From the NCBI GenBank assembly GCA_034096865.1, contig JAWQFJ010028912.1:7501-71500 (forward strand): 64,000 nucleotides of DNA. The letters are read 5' to 3'. Shown piece by piece: positions 11,977 through 29,779 of this stretch; within the stretch, counting starts at the first letter, position 1; every line of letters starts with the position of its first letter. A model generated the notes under the pieces. The model saw nothing but the letters and a program-made list of their open reading frames with translations, ran no database searches and was not told the DNA's origin. Both the position numbers and the translations under genes were made by a program. This stretch comes from Theodoxus fluviatilis. Its lineage: Eukaryota > Mollusca > Gastropoda > Cycloneritida > Neritidae.

Positions 11977-14900
11977 ATCTCCCTGTAGGTTGGGGGTGAT
12001 AGTACACCCACTGCGTCTCCCTGTAGGTTGGGGGTGATAGTACACCCACTGCGTCTCCCTGTAGGTTGGGGGTGATAGTACACCCACTGCGTCTCCCTGT
12101 AGGTTGGGGGTGATAGTACGCCCACTGCGTCTCCCTGCGTCTCCCTGTAGGTTGGGGGTGATAGTACACCCGCTGCGTCTCCCTGTAGGTTGGAGGTGAT
12201 AGTACACTCACTGCGTCTCCTTGTAGGTTGGGGGTGATAGTACACCCACTGCGTCTCCCTGTAGGTTGGGGGTGATAGTACACCCACTGCGTCTCCCTGT
12301 AGGTTGGGGGTGATAGAACACCCACTGCGTCTCCCTGTAGGTTGGGGGTGATAGTACACCCACTGCGTCTCCCTGTAGGTTGGGGGTGATAGTACACCCA
12401 CTGCGTCTCCCTGTAGGTTGGGGGTGATAGTACACCCACTGCGTCTCCCTGTAGGTTGGGGGTGATAGTACACCCACTGCGTCTCCCTGTAGGTTGGGGG
12501 TGATAGTACACCCACTGCGTCTCCCTGTAGGTTGGGGGTGCTAGTACACCCACTGCGTCTCCCTGTAAGTTGGGGGTGATAGTACACCCACTGCGTCTCC
12601 CTGTAAGTTGGGGGTGATAGTACACCCACTGCATCTCCCTGTAGGTTGGGGGTGATAGTACACCCACTGCGTCTCCCTGTAAGTTGGGGGTGATAGTACG
12701 CCCACTGCGTCTCCCTGCGTCTCCCTGTAGGTTGGGGGTGATAGTAAACCCACTGCGTCTCCCTGTAAGTTGGGGGTGATAGTACGCCCACTGCGTCTCC
12801 CTGCGTCTCCCTGTAGGTTGGGGGTGCTAGTACACCCACTGCGTATCCCTGTAGGTTGGGGGTGATAGTACGCCCACTGCGTCTCCCTGCGTCTCCCTGT
12901 AGGTTGGGGGTGCTAGTACACCCACTGCGTCTCCCTGTAAGTTGGGGGTGATAGTACACCCACTGCGTCTCCCTGTAGGTTGGGGGTGCTAGTACACCCA
13001 CTGCGTCTCCCTGTAGCTTGGGGGTGATAGTACGCCCACTGCGTCTCCCTGTAGGTTGGGGGTGCTAGTACACCCACTGCGTCTCCCTGTAGGTTGGGGG
13101 TGCTAGTACACCCACTGCGTCTCCCTGTAGGTTGGGGGTGATAATATGCCCACTGCATCTCCCTGCGTCTCCCTGTAGGTTGGGGGTGCTAGTACACCCA
13201 CTGCGTATCCCTGTAGGTTGGGGGTGATAGTACGCCCACTGCGTCTCCCTGCGTCTCCCTGTAGGTTGGGGGTGCTAGTACACCCACTGCGTCTCCCTGT
13301 AAGTTGGGGGTGATAGTACACCCACTGCGTCTCCCTGTAGGTTGGGGGTGCTAGTACACCCACTGCGTCTCCCTGTAAGTTGGGGGTGATAGTACACCCA
13401 CTGCGTCTCCCTGTAGGTTGGGGGTGCTAGTACACCCACTGCGTCTCCCTGTAGGTTGGGGGTACTAGTACACCCACTGCGTCTCCCTGTAAGTTGGGGG
13501 TGATAGTACACCCACTGCGTCTCCCTGTAAGTTGGGGGTGCTAGTACACCCACTGCGTCTCCCTGTAGGTTGGGGGTGATAGTACGCCCACTGCGTCTCC
13601 CTGCGTCTCCCTGTAGGTTGGGGGTGCTAGTACACCCACTGCGTCTCCCTGTAAGTTGGGGGTGATAGTACACCCACTGCGTCTCCCTGTAGGTTGGGGG
13701 TGCTAGTACACCCACTGCGTCTCCCTGTAAGTTGGGGGTGATAGTACACCCACTGCGTCTCCCTGTAGGTTGGGGGTGATAGTACACCCACTGCGTCTCC
13801 CTGTAGGTTGGGGGTGCTAGTACACCCACTGCGTCTCCCTGTAAGTTGGGGGTGATAGTACACCCACTGCGTCACCCTGTAGGTTGGGGGTGCTAGTACA
13901 CCCACTGCGTCTCCCTGTAGGTTGGGGGTGATAGTACGCCCACTGCGTCTCCCTGTAGGTTGGGGGTGATAGTACGCCCACTGCGTCTCCCTGTAAGTTG
14001 GGGGTGATAGTACGCCCACTGCGTCTCCCTGCGTCTCCCTGTAGGTTGGGGGTGATAGTACACCCACTGCGTCTCCCCGTAGGTTGGGGGTGATAGTACG
14101 CCCACTGCGTCTCCCTGTAGGTTGGGGGTGATAGTACGCCCACTGCGTCTCCCTGCGTCTCCCTGTAGGTTGGGGGTGCTAGTACACCCACTGCGTCTCC
14201 CTGTAAGTTGGGGGTGATAGTACGCCCACTGCGTCTCCCTGTAAGTTGGGGGTGATAGTACGCCCACTGCGTCTCCCTGTAAGTTGGGGGTGATAGTACG
14301 CCCACTGCGTCTCCCTGCGTCTCCCTGTTGGTTGGGGGTGCTAGTACACCCACTGCGTCTCCCTGTAAGTTGGGGGTGCTAGTACACCCACTGCGTCTCC
14401 CTGTAAGTTGGGGGTGATAGTACGCCCACTGCGTCTCCCTGTAAGTTGGGGGTGATAGTACGCCCACTGCGTCTCCCTGTAAGTTGGGGGTGCTAGTACA
14501 CCCACTGCGTCTCCCTGTAAGTTGGGGGTGATAGTACGCCCACTGCGTCTCCCTGTAAGTTGGGGGTGATAGTACGCCCACTGCGTCTCCCTGTAAGTTG
14601 GGGGTGATAGTACGCCCACTGCGTCTCCCTGCGTCTCCCTGTAAGTTGGGGGTGATAGTACGCCCACTGCGTCTCCCTGTAAGTTGGGGGTGATAGTACG
14701 CCCACTGCGTCTCCCTGTAGGTTGGGGGTGATAGTACGCCCACTGCGTCTCCCTGCGTCTCCCTGTAGGTTGGGGGTGCTAGTACACCCACTGCGTCTCC
14801 CTGTAAGTTGGGGGTGATAGTACGCCCACTGCGTCTCCCTGTAAGTTGGGGGTGATAGTACGCCCACTGCGTCTCCCTGCGTCTCCCTGTAGGTTGGGGG

Positions 14901-16230
14901 TGCTAGTACACCCACTGCGTCTCCCTGTAAGTTGGGGGTGATAGTACGCCCACTGCGTCTCCCTGTAGGTTGGGGGTGATAGTACGCCCACTGCGTCTCC
15001 CTGCGTCTCCCTGTAGGTTGGGGGTGCTAGTACACCCACTGCGTCTCCCTGTAAGTTGGGGGTGATAGTACGCCCACTGCGTCTCCCTGTAAGTTGGGGG
15101 TGATAGTACGCCCACTGTGTCTCCCTGTAGGTTGGGAGTGATAGTACGCCCACTGCGTCTCCCTGTAGGTTGGGGGTGATAGTACACCCACTGCGTCTCC
15201 CTGTAGGTTGGGGGTGATAGTACGCCCACTGCGTCTCCCTGTAAGTTGGGGGTGATAGTACACCCACTGCGTCTCCCTGTAGGTTGGGGGTGATAGTACG
15301 CCCACTGCGTCTCCCTGTAGGTCGGGGATGATAGTACACCCACTGCGTCTCCCTGTAAGTTGGGGGTGATAGTACGCCCACTGCGTCTCCCTGTAAGTTG
15401 GGGGTGATAGTACACCCACTGCGTCTCCCTGTAAGTTGGGGGTGATAGTACACCCGCTGCGTCTCCCTGTAGGTTGGAGGTGATAGTACACTCACTGCGT
15501 CTCCTTGTAGGTTGGGGGTGATAGTACACCCACTGCGTCTCCCTGTAAGTTGGGGGTGATAGTACGCCCACTGCGTCTCCCTGTAGGTTGGGGGTGATAG
15601 TACGCCCACTGCGTCTCCCTGTAAGTTGGGGGTGATAGTACACCCACTGCGTCTCCCTGTAAGTTGGGGGTGATAGTACACCCACTGCGTCTCCTTGTAG
15701 GTTGGGGGTGATAGTACGCCCACTGCGTCTCCCTGCGTCTCCCTGTAGGTTGGGGGTGCTAGTACAGCCACTGCGTCTCCCTGTAGGTTGGGGGTGATAA
15801 TATGCCCACTGCGTCTCCCTGCGTCTCCCTGTAGGTTGGGGGTGCTAGTACACCCACTGCGTATCCCTGTAGGTTGGGGGTGATAGTACGCCCACTGCGT
15901 CTCCCTGCGTCTCCCTGTAGGTTGGGGGTGCTAGTACACCCACTGCGTATCCCTGTAGGTTGGGGGTGATAGTACGCCCACTGCGTCTCCCTGCGTCTCC
16001 CTGTAGGTTGGGGGTGCTAGTACACCCACTGCGTATCCCTGTAGGTTGGGGGTAATAATATGCCCACTGCGTCTCCCTGTAGGTTGGGGATGATAGTACA
16101 CCCACTGCGTCTCCCTGTAGGTTGGGGGTGCTAGTACACCCACTGCGTTTCCCTGTAGGTTGGGGGTGATAGTACACCCACTGCGTCTCCCTGTAGGTTG
16201 GGGGTGATAGTACACCCACTGCGTCTCCCT
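11977..16230. repeat. 38-bp minisatellite, about 4.25 kb (over 100 copies)
   Basis: The 38-bp unit runs GTCTCCCTGTAGGTTGGGGG followed by TGATAGTACACCCACTGC. Common variants are GTAAGTT for GTAGGTT, TGCTAGTA for TGATAGTA and ACGCCC for ACACCC. Many units are 48 bp because GTCTCCCTGC is duplicated at the start. The array shows no spacers, only units with variants. The - strand of the consensus lacks stops, and since 38 is not a multiple of 3, each frame reads one 38-residue cycle. I do not regard this as a gene. Confidence 0.97.
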
Positions 16231-16316
16231 ACGCGATTCGTAAAAGGTGAATAATCAGGGAAATCGTTATTTTACTTGCTCTTACTCTAACCAGCTCTGG
16301 TGATTTTTGCCATCAG

Positions 16317-16874
16317 TGACCTGACATAGCCGACAAAGGCATATAGACCTGACATAGCCGACAAAGGCATATAGACCTGACATAGCCGACAAAGGCATAT
16401 AGACCTGACATAGCCGACAAAGGCATATAGACCTGACATAGCCGACAAAGGCATATAGACCTGACATAGCCGACAAAGGCATATAGACCTGACATAGCCG
16501 ACAAAGGTATATAGACCTGACATAGCCGACAAAGGCATATAGACCTGACATAGCCGATAAAGGCATATAGGCCTGACAGCCGACAAAGGCATATAGGCCT
16601 GACATAGCCGACAAAGGCATATAGACCTGACATAGCCGACAAAGGCATGTAGACCTGACATAGCCGACAAAGGCATATAGACCTGACATAGCCGACAAAG
16701 GCATATAGACCTGACATAGCCGACAAAGGTATATAGACCTGACATAGCCGACAAAGGCATATAGACCTGACAGCCGAGAAAGGCAGATAGATCTGACATA
16801 GCCGACGAAGGCTTATAGACCTGACATAGCCGACAAAGGCATATAGACCTGACATAGCCGACAAAGGCATTTAG
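16317..16874. repeat. 28-bp minisatellite (about 20 copies)
   Basis: Units of 28 bp contain GACCTGACATAGCCGACAAA and GGCATATA. Two units lack the ATA of GACATAGCC. The right end is more diverged than the left, which suggests an older edge. Confidence 0.95.
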
Positions 16875-18394
16875 GCCGTAAAAACTCCTTTCAATCAATC
16901 ATTCTGACAGTCGCTGCCTAAACACTTCAAGTAATTTCCCTGGTTATGTTGTCCGAGTTGACATCAGACGCTAGTGCAGGTACTTGACTGTTCAGGTGCG
17001 ACCTACTCATTCGTGTCTCGGAGTACACACAGAAGTCTTTGCACAAGATCGTTTTCTGACAGCAAGAGATAGATCACTGAGCGTATTGCAAACACTGCTC
17101 CAACTAGCCACACCTCGGACACGAGAATCATTTGCGGGATAACACTTCCAAAGTTATGATATACCAAGAGTTTGTGCAGGTGGTTTCTCAAGGCCAAATG
17201 TTTCGATTTGTTTTTCACGGCGATCTTTATCAATTACACCAACCCTTACGACAGCCCAACCCACGCCTATATTTCTACAAAGGAACGATTGTTTTGTTTG
17301 ATATAAGGCAACTGGCACACGATTGCCTATTCCTCAGCTTGAGCCCATAGCCACAGATCCATACAGCTTTGAGAGCCAGCTTTAATAACTCAGCTATGGC
17401 TTCTAGCGTAGTAATCCATGAAAATTAGTCATCACTCTAGGTAGTGTGGATTCCAGATTGTTTGCCTACACATCAGCCATTTCAATAAAGTCTTTCTTTC
17501 CTCCATTGCTTTGCTTACTATATTCCTTGGACTGCAGGCGACGCGAAAAATAGAACCCAAACAACGGCGGTAAATGAAAGTCGCTTTAAAACACAGGGCG
17601 TTTCATTTACCGCCGTTGTTTGGGTTCCATTGCTTTGCTGCAACCTGTTGGCACCTTCAATGCTAAATCCTTGGTTTTGTCTCTTGTTTCAGCAAAAATA
17701 TTCATTAATTGCAATTGCTGAAATACCGTCGACACCTGTCTGTGTACCTCCTGCCTTGATACACTAAAATATGAACGGAATTCATTCAGCCCTATGGCAG
17801 TTTAATTTCCAGTACTGCAGTTAAAGCGGCCGGGTGTCATAGTCCCTCTAATTCTCATCTAGATGCAGCCAAAGATAATGAAAATAGCAACACCTCAGGA
17901 AATGATCTCCAACCCCTTGTGCTGGCTGGCTGGCAAAGTCTTTACAACCATCATAACATTATAGCCACAGCTTCTCGGTACAACATAAGCCGGCACATAC
18001 ATGTATGAGAGCAAATCCAATGCTTCTGAATGCAGCAACCAGCGGATGCAGTGTTCTTAGTGCGTGGATCCTAGAGTTGCTTCCTTGGGCAAGATGGTTT
18101 GTTCGCATAGCCTCGCCTCATCCACGAAAGAAAGCAAAAAAATGAACGAACGAACAAAAGAACGAATGAACGAATGAAGCTTCAATGCCCATCAGTCTTT
18201 CAAGGCTATTTAAAGCTATTGACCACAAAATCAATAGAGCTGGTTAGAGTAAGAGCTGGCCACACCTCGATTTCCCTGGTTATTTTGCCTTACAACTCAG
18301 GCAGGGAGATGCGGTGGGTCTGTTCTTACTCCCAACCTCAGGGGTTCTCTTTAAGAGAAAACCCACGTACTCTGTACTGCTATCAATCCTTGAT
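16875..18394. other. Non-coding region with hairpin insertion and SINE-like debris
   Basis: This stretch holds a perfect hairpin at 17553-17627 (listed separately). Around 18060-18125 the text GAGTTGCTTCCTTGGGCAAG resembles the middle of the SINE at 52261-52690. An ACGAACGAAC-type tetranucleotide patch lies near 18140-18180. I see no convincing exon. Confidence 0.5.
17553..17627. repeat. Perfect 27-bp inverted repeat (hairpin, 21-bp loop)
   Basis: The left arm 17553-17579 begins GAACCCAAACAACGGCGG. The right arm 17601-17627 is its exact reverse complement. The block is bracketed by a 13-bp direct repeat, CCATTGCTTTGCT, at 17503-17515 and 17627-17639. Confidence 0.9.
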
Positions 18395-18534
18395 GTGACC
18401 TTCAACCAGCACAGGATCGGAATGCTTCACAGGGAGTGGAGATGGTGGTGGTTCTTGACTGTATGTGACCTTCAACCAGCACAGGATCGGAATGCTTCAC
18501 AGGGAGTAGAGATGGTGATGGTTCTTGACTGTAT
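18395..18534. repeat. 70-bp tandem duplication (2 copies)
   Basis: Two adjacent copies begin GTGACCTTCAACCAGCACAG at 18395 and 18465. They differ by a few substitutions within the GATGGTGGTGG segment. Confidence 0.85.
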
Positions 18535-18595
18535 GTGTCCTTTCTGCGTTTACCGCCAGGTGCCACAACAGCACCGATCAAGTGGCACGGTGACC

Positions 18596-18672
18596 GGGGG
18601 CGAAGTGTGAAGCAAAGTTTGAGATATCCATACTGGCAGTAAGTCGCTATATAAAATACAGACTTTACCCCT
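18596..18672 (+). mobile_element. SINE 3'-end fragment
   Basis: The sequence around GAAGTGTGAAGC and AAGTCGCTATATAAAAT, ending in CTTTACC, matches the 3' part of the SINE at 52261-52690, which has AAGTCGCTATATAAAAT followed by a CTTTAC-repeat tail. Confidence 0.7.
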
Positions 18673-19474
18673 TTCACATTCTGACACCCATCAACGTACA
18701 AAGCTATGAATGCAGCACAAGTATACATGTGCAGTGACTTTGCGTAAACCGCACAGTGGCTACTGAACGCGCTTCCATGCCCTGCAGGGTTGATTCCGCA
18801 CGCTTGACTAGCGTCCACAAGATCGACGTGGCGGCCGCGCAGTTCGGTCAAGCCATTCTTCTGTTCGGCTCGGCTCCGCTACGCTCACAGGACAGGCAGG
18901 GATTAACCGTTAATTGGATTGGCACAAAGCGCCTTCCAGCAATCCCAAAGTTTCGAGGAGAGACGATCAATAGATTTTAAACGGCCTCCAGCATTGGGCA
19001 TTCAGCGTGGCTGAGACTATAGTGAATATAGTATCTCTGTGTTCAGAATGAGAATTGGGCTGACCCTGGCCTGTCAGAAGTGATACGCTTGTTCCGCTCT
19101 TCGGACTCCCACGAAGCCTGGCCACGTCTCGGTCAGGGGAACATTCAAAGTCATTCCCTGCTGATTGTCAACCTCGTTTTTCGTGATAAACTGACGTCTG
19201 GTGGGTAAATAAGGCATTATGATCAATCAAAGCGTTCTCTGACATATAGAACACGGTTGCATGGGTTTCTACATTAGAAAATCAGTATTTTTTGGTCGTA
19301 CATATCGTGGATTTTATTGTTGTTCTTATGACAAGATAGTGTCGTCATCATAGTCGTCATTTCTTCGTCAATGCTCGTATCGACCCCACCCAAGGAGTAC
19401 TATAGAGTACTCCTTGACCCCACCATATGTCATGAAAATATGCGAATTGCTTGATGACACTTTGAAGCATGCAT

Positions 19475-19481
<7 letters not shown>
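18673..19481. other. Non-coding region with small palindrome
   Basis: No gene is recognised. An 11-bp perfect hairpin with a 4-base loop lies at 19391-19416 and is flanked on both sides by GACCCCACC. Confidence 0.5.
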
Positions 19482-19565
<84 letters not shown>

Positions 19566-19950
19566 CCCCCACCACCACCACCACCATCATCACCCCCACC
19601 ACCACCACCACCACCACCGCCGCCGCCGCCGCCCCCACCACCATCATCACCACAACCACCGCCACCATCACCACCATCACCATCACCACCACAGGTACTA
19701 TTATTACTATCACCAACACCAGCACCACGACACCAATTACCACCGCCACCACCACTACCACCATCATTACCACTATCACCGCAACCATCACACCATCATT
19801 AGCACTACCACCATCATTACCACAATCACTGCAACCATCAAACCATCATTGCCACTATCATTGCAACCATCACACCTTCACTATCACTATCACCATCATT
19901 ACTACCACCACACCATTATTACCACCACCACCACCGCCACTGCTCTTTCG
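19482..19950. repeat. (CAT)n / (CAC)n microsatellite
   Basis: A pure CAT run at about 19477-19565 is followed by degenerate CAC, CGC and CAT triplets. His-, Ile- and Thr-rich frames are repeat translations. Confidence 0.92.
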
Positions 19951-20151
19951 ACAATGCAACCATTTACATCACCCCGGTGAATTTATATTCTACGTCGACC
20001 TTTTAGAATTGTTAAAGTTCGGCATGTGAAATGTAATCGGCTGTCTCATACGATTGTGTGAGTGGTGTACATGTTGATTTGTTTCATGTGTGTCTGACAC
20101 TCTCGAAGTACTTAAATGTCTTGTATAAATGCCATTTTCCCCTCGGTGCTA

Positions 20152-20153
<2 letters not shown>

Positions 20154-20242
<89 letters not shown>
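20154..20242. repeat. (TG)n(AG)n compound microsatellite
   Basis: TG repeats to about 20205 switch directly to AG repeats to about 20241. Confidence 0.93.
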
Positions 20243-20244
<2 letters not shown>

Positions 20245-20378
20245 CGTGCGTGCATGTGTGTGTGTGTTCATGCATGCGTGTGAGTGCGAGTTTGTGCACA
20301 AATGTGGGCATCTGTTGCCTCACAGTCACAGTGCACGCTTATCGAATATTTTGGTTAGTACTTCAGAAACAGCGCTCC

Positions 20379-20585
20379 TCATTAACAAGAAACAGATGGA
20401 AAGCACATCATTAACAAGAAACAGATGGAAAGCACAACATTAACAAGAAACAGATGGAAAGCACAACATTAACAAGAAACAGATGGAAAGCACATCATTA
20501 ACAAGAAACAGATGGAAAGCACATCATTAACAAGAAACAGATGGAAACCACATCATTAACAAGAAACAGATGGAAACCACAACAA
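20379..20585. repeat. 29-bp minisatellite (about 7 copies)
   Basis: Units contain AACAAGAAACAGATGGAAAG followed by CACATCATT or CACAACATT. The last copies read GGAAACCAC. Confidence 0.9.
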
Positions 20586-21064
20586 TGCAAACGAACTATT
20601 GGGAATAGTTGGAGTCACTTCGGTAACGGAGATAACGCCGCTATCAGACTACATTCCACCTCTATATCTTTCTCGCTTTCCTTATCTCTACACTCTCTCT
20701 ATCATTCGTGCCAAACTCTCCCAACACTTCACGCTGTCTTATCTCGATCTGCTACACCATCGACAGCTAAAGCCGGTCACACGGTGCACAATCCAACAGC
20801 CTAGTGATCCAAAGGCTTCGTTCGCCCTTTCGCGCGTACGTCAAGCAGTCCAGCGTTGCCATTCGTGGTCGCTAGAGGCTTTCCGGCCGAGCTCCCTAGC
20901 AACCCCGCTAGCCTGCGCCCGTTGTCGCTGTGTTGGCCACTGGGGGGCAGAGAGGACAGCCACGTACGGCAGTGACGGGAGCCCGAGGACACCCGTTGAG
21001 GATCGTTAGTCCGTCTACACAGAGAAGAGCAGGAGCACAGACAGACGGAAGGCGCACTGCAGCC

Positions 21065-26161
<5,097 letters not shown>

Positions 26162-28688
26162 CTGCAGCGGCACGCTTTTCTCGTGGCGCACGTGACGCTG
26201 TATGCAGAACGAGCGAGGACTGTGCGGCACGAGCGGCACGTGCAGATAGTGCCTGGATGGTTATCTGGACTCTTGTGTTTTCCTGCAGAAGAGAACTCAA
26301 AAAAGCGTTTGTGTCAGACGTCATGAAGCGACCCCTGAGCGTCCAAGGGAGAGGCGAGAATGGACGTGTTCAAACAATGTTCCGTCCAATGGGATTGCAG
26401 GGATGGGAGTGCTAAGCAGAGCACTGCACTCATATTTCTGGAGGACGTTTCATAGACACACTACTTTGCCCACTCAGTCTTTTTTCTTTTCGATATTAGG
26501 AGTACTGATGACACAGGTCATCATATTTCTATATGTTGGGCGCCTAATGGGAAGTGTTGTTGATTACTTATGGTGGAAAATCATCACAAACCCTGGAGAC
26601 AAAACTGGATAACTTAGAAGACAAATTGAAATCAAGCTAAAAATATAAAGCCGAAAATCTGCTCCAAGCATATATCTCCCATTATTCCTAAACTTGGAAA
26701 CGAGTTAAGAGATTCTTGTTGATGAGTTATTATGTTTGCGGCAAAGATTTGTGTTCGTGTTGTGACTACTACATCCATCTTAATGGCCCCTACACAGTAA
26801 GGTGTCCAAACTACACTGCTGTAATATGTCCTGATGGGTTTTGGAGTCCATTGTAGCGAGATCAAGGCTACATTTTCAACAGTATTAGAACAAAGATGAT
26901 CTTGCAAAAATCGAAATCCAGTCTCCATCCTGTCTCAGCATTTCCATTCCAACAAGCGTGTCATACAATTGTATATTTCTGTCAACTTTAGCATGCATGA
27001 AATGTTTTAATTAGGGTAATGCATACACTGGCCCAAAAGACAGAAAAAAAGCTTTGGTATTGTATTCTGAAATGTCAAATGCCCTCTTTTTTTTCTTACT
27101 TTCATTTGATTATTTGAAGTTTGTTGTCGCATTTGTCACACATACTAACCTATTCTTCTTGTCATGCTCAAATTGTTATAATTGCTGCTCACATAAGATA
27201 CGAACTGGGATACTTGGTTACGTATATATCTGTGGGGCTTGTTACAGGTCAGTATTCGATCAAAATGTTTTCGTGAGCAGTTCCGTCTTCATAGTCAAAG
27301 GTTATGCATTTCTACAATTTTTTCTGTGTGCTTACGATACCACTCAGTATTGCTAAACTACAACTACGTGCTTACTATACCATTCAGTATTGCTAAACTA
27401 CAACTACGTGGTTACGATACCATTCAGTATTGCTAAACTACAACTACGTGGTTACAAAAAAGGAGACACGTGTTTTGCCTCTTCGTTGTTTAAACTTCTA
27501 GCGATTTTAAAACGTATTGCGTTGCTATGTACGAACCACCTTCAGTATTGAATGTGAATCCACTCTGAGTATTATCAAACATTTGTGCTCACCACTATAT
27601 TTATCTGCAACAGATCTGCAATTTGCATCGGTGCATTTTGACAGCTTGACAGACTACTCTGCCATGACGTACCCCCCAAACAAAAATTACAACAGTCTTC
27701 ACCGAGCCATGTGATGTGCAGTATTCGAAGAGATTTACCAAGCTTTACTTCGTTGGTTTGGCTTTGTAAAACATGCGTGCAACATTGTATATCTACATAA
27801 TTAAAGTTTTTATAATAACTTATTATTTGTTGGAGTGGATTTAATTAAAAAAATAAAACCTTGTTGGGCTGTTGTTGTTGTTGTTGTTGTTAATGTTATT
27901 TTGGGTTTGTTTTGGTTTTTTGCTGTTGTCATCGTTGTCGTTTTTGTATTTGTGATCGTCGTTTGTTGTTGTTTTTTTGGTTACAATATCGTTTCTCTGA
28001 AGTGCTGCAATCTACTGATGAAAACAGCACAACTCTTTACCCAAATCCCCCAGTTATCATGTCCTGTGTCATTTTTCAAAAGTGACGAAGATTTTCTTCT
28101 CGATCTGTCTTAGGCAGCGTTGCGATGCTACATCGAAAGTAGCAGCCTACACAGTTTGCAACAATCACTTCTGTAAAGTTGATTCGCCCCCTTCTCTATC
28201 AAATGAGGTCTTAATCGTACCATAGACAAGGGTGGCAATCCCCTCCAGTGACTCTCCAGCTTATAGTGCCAAAGGAACTGAAAGTGAGAGTTTCGTGCTG
28301 GCAAAAAAGAACTTTGACTAAAGCCATGCATCATATATTCTGCATGATGCAGCCTTGATACGTTACCCAGTAACTTTCCCACACAATCAAAGCGCTTTAA
28401 AGGCACGACACAACTTTACAATTGGCAAAAAGTTATGGCGACAAGGCGTGACAGAGCCTCCTATAGTAACCAGCATAAATTTTACACGTACACATGCATG
28501 CACTCGCCTAATAAATGAACAACAGCGGACAAGACTGCAGGAATAGCTACAGTTTACATTTGTTTAATCCACCATCACGTAAACATTTTTTTTTCATTCG
28601 TAGTGCAAAATCAGTTTTTGAGTTGCTGAAACCGTTTGATACAGGAATATATCGTTGAAGAACACATATAGCCTGGCTTATACTAAGC
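26162..28688. other. Downstream region of the 145-aa gene, no further exon seen
   Basis: This presumably contains the 3' UTR of the upstream gene. AATAAA candidates occur near 27855, but I cannot choose among them. A 40-bp triplicate lies at 27328-27455 and a short (TTG)n at about 27868-27890. The open frames are short and look random. Confidence 0.4.
27328..27455. repeat. 40-bp tandem repeat (about 3 copies)
   Basis: Units contain TACCATTCAGTATTGCTAAA followed by CTACAACTACGTG. The three copies differ at one to three positions each. Confidence 0.9.
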
Positions 28689-29216
28689 CAAAGATTATAG
28701 GTTACACAAAGATAGCTCATGCCGAGCTTTTGCTATATAGAGTTACAAGACGCTCGGAACGCAGCGCCCCAAGCGGCCAAGACTATGGGGAAGTAATCAC
28801 ACTGCTTAGATACATGTAAAAAGTGCTTGTTTGTCGACGCGTTTCTGATGCATTCCGATCATGTTTGTGAATACATTTACGGTGTAATGTGTAATAAAAT
28901 GATTTGCTGCAATAATGGGGGTGTTTTGGCTTTGTTTTTTGTAGCAGGCGTTGTGAAATCGAAATATTTGGTTCATCGAAATGTGAGCCTATAGTCCGTT
29001 TCAACATTGCTCTGTCAGTGGAGACAAATATTATTCGTCTGCTAGCCATCTAGGTACATACGACCGGTGAGGTTTGTTTACTTATCTTCTGTGGGTTTTG
29101 TGCAGAAAGTATACGTTAAAACAGTCTAATATGACTATTTTCGATTAGTTTTTAATCTAATTAATATTTTTGCATGTTTTAACGCGGCCGGATCTTTGGC
29201 ATTACCCCCCGGGCGT
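28689..29216. mobile_element. Foldback element copy 2 (left arm plus centre only)
   Basis: This is closely similar to 3728-4256: it begins CAAAGATTATAGG and runs through the centre to GGATCTTTGGC and CCCCGGGCGT, then the similarity stops. The inverted right arm of the first copy is missing. Either this copy is truncated or the first copy gained its second arm by inversion. A short GCCAAAGAT at the start and ATCTTTGGC near the end could be minimal terminal repeats of the ancestral element. Confidence 0.82.
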
Positions 29217-29779
29217 GCTTATACTTATATGCTCTACATTAATTCCTATAGCGTTGTTGTTGGGCAGGCGCTGTGCCTCGAAATGCACATCGATCTCGAT
29301 CGTCTGTTGTGATTGTGTAGGCAGGGACGCAGAACGGCAGTCCCCGTTGTAAAGGGTGCAGTCTGAATATCGTACGGTGCATACTGTTGTGACCAGCTGT
29401 CCCCAATTATTTTGCGTTACTGCCGTCGGTACCTATTAAATACGGAATCTAGCGAAATCTTACGGAATCTTACGAAATCTTACGGAATCTCATGAAATCT
29501 TACGGAATCTCACGGAATCTCGCGGAATCTTACGGAATCCTGTGACGGGTATCTATTAAATACGGAATCCAAACCTCCAGAACACTGATAAAATAGAAAT
29601 CGATCCAATTTTAACACCAAATTATGGCGAGGTAAATACCGGAAGTTATCAAATAAATCCAATCGAGCGTACCCTTTGTCAGTCTACATTTTGTCATGGA
29701 CTGAGCTTAGTGAGGTGATGTCAACATTGAGAGGGTTACAGTCGGACTAAGCTGATGTCAACTTGAGCTGGCACAGTGA

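Noticed and set aside
11735..16230. Periodic - strand open frames, and the idea of a CRISPR array
   Set aside because: The 38-bp units are contiguous with no spacers and the genome is eukaryotic; open frames follow from a stop-free monomer.
20930..21064. An upstream extension of the 145-aa protein
   Set aside because: The frame is open upstream but contains no ATG before 21065.
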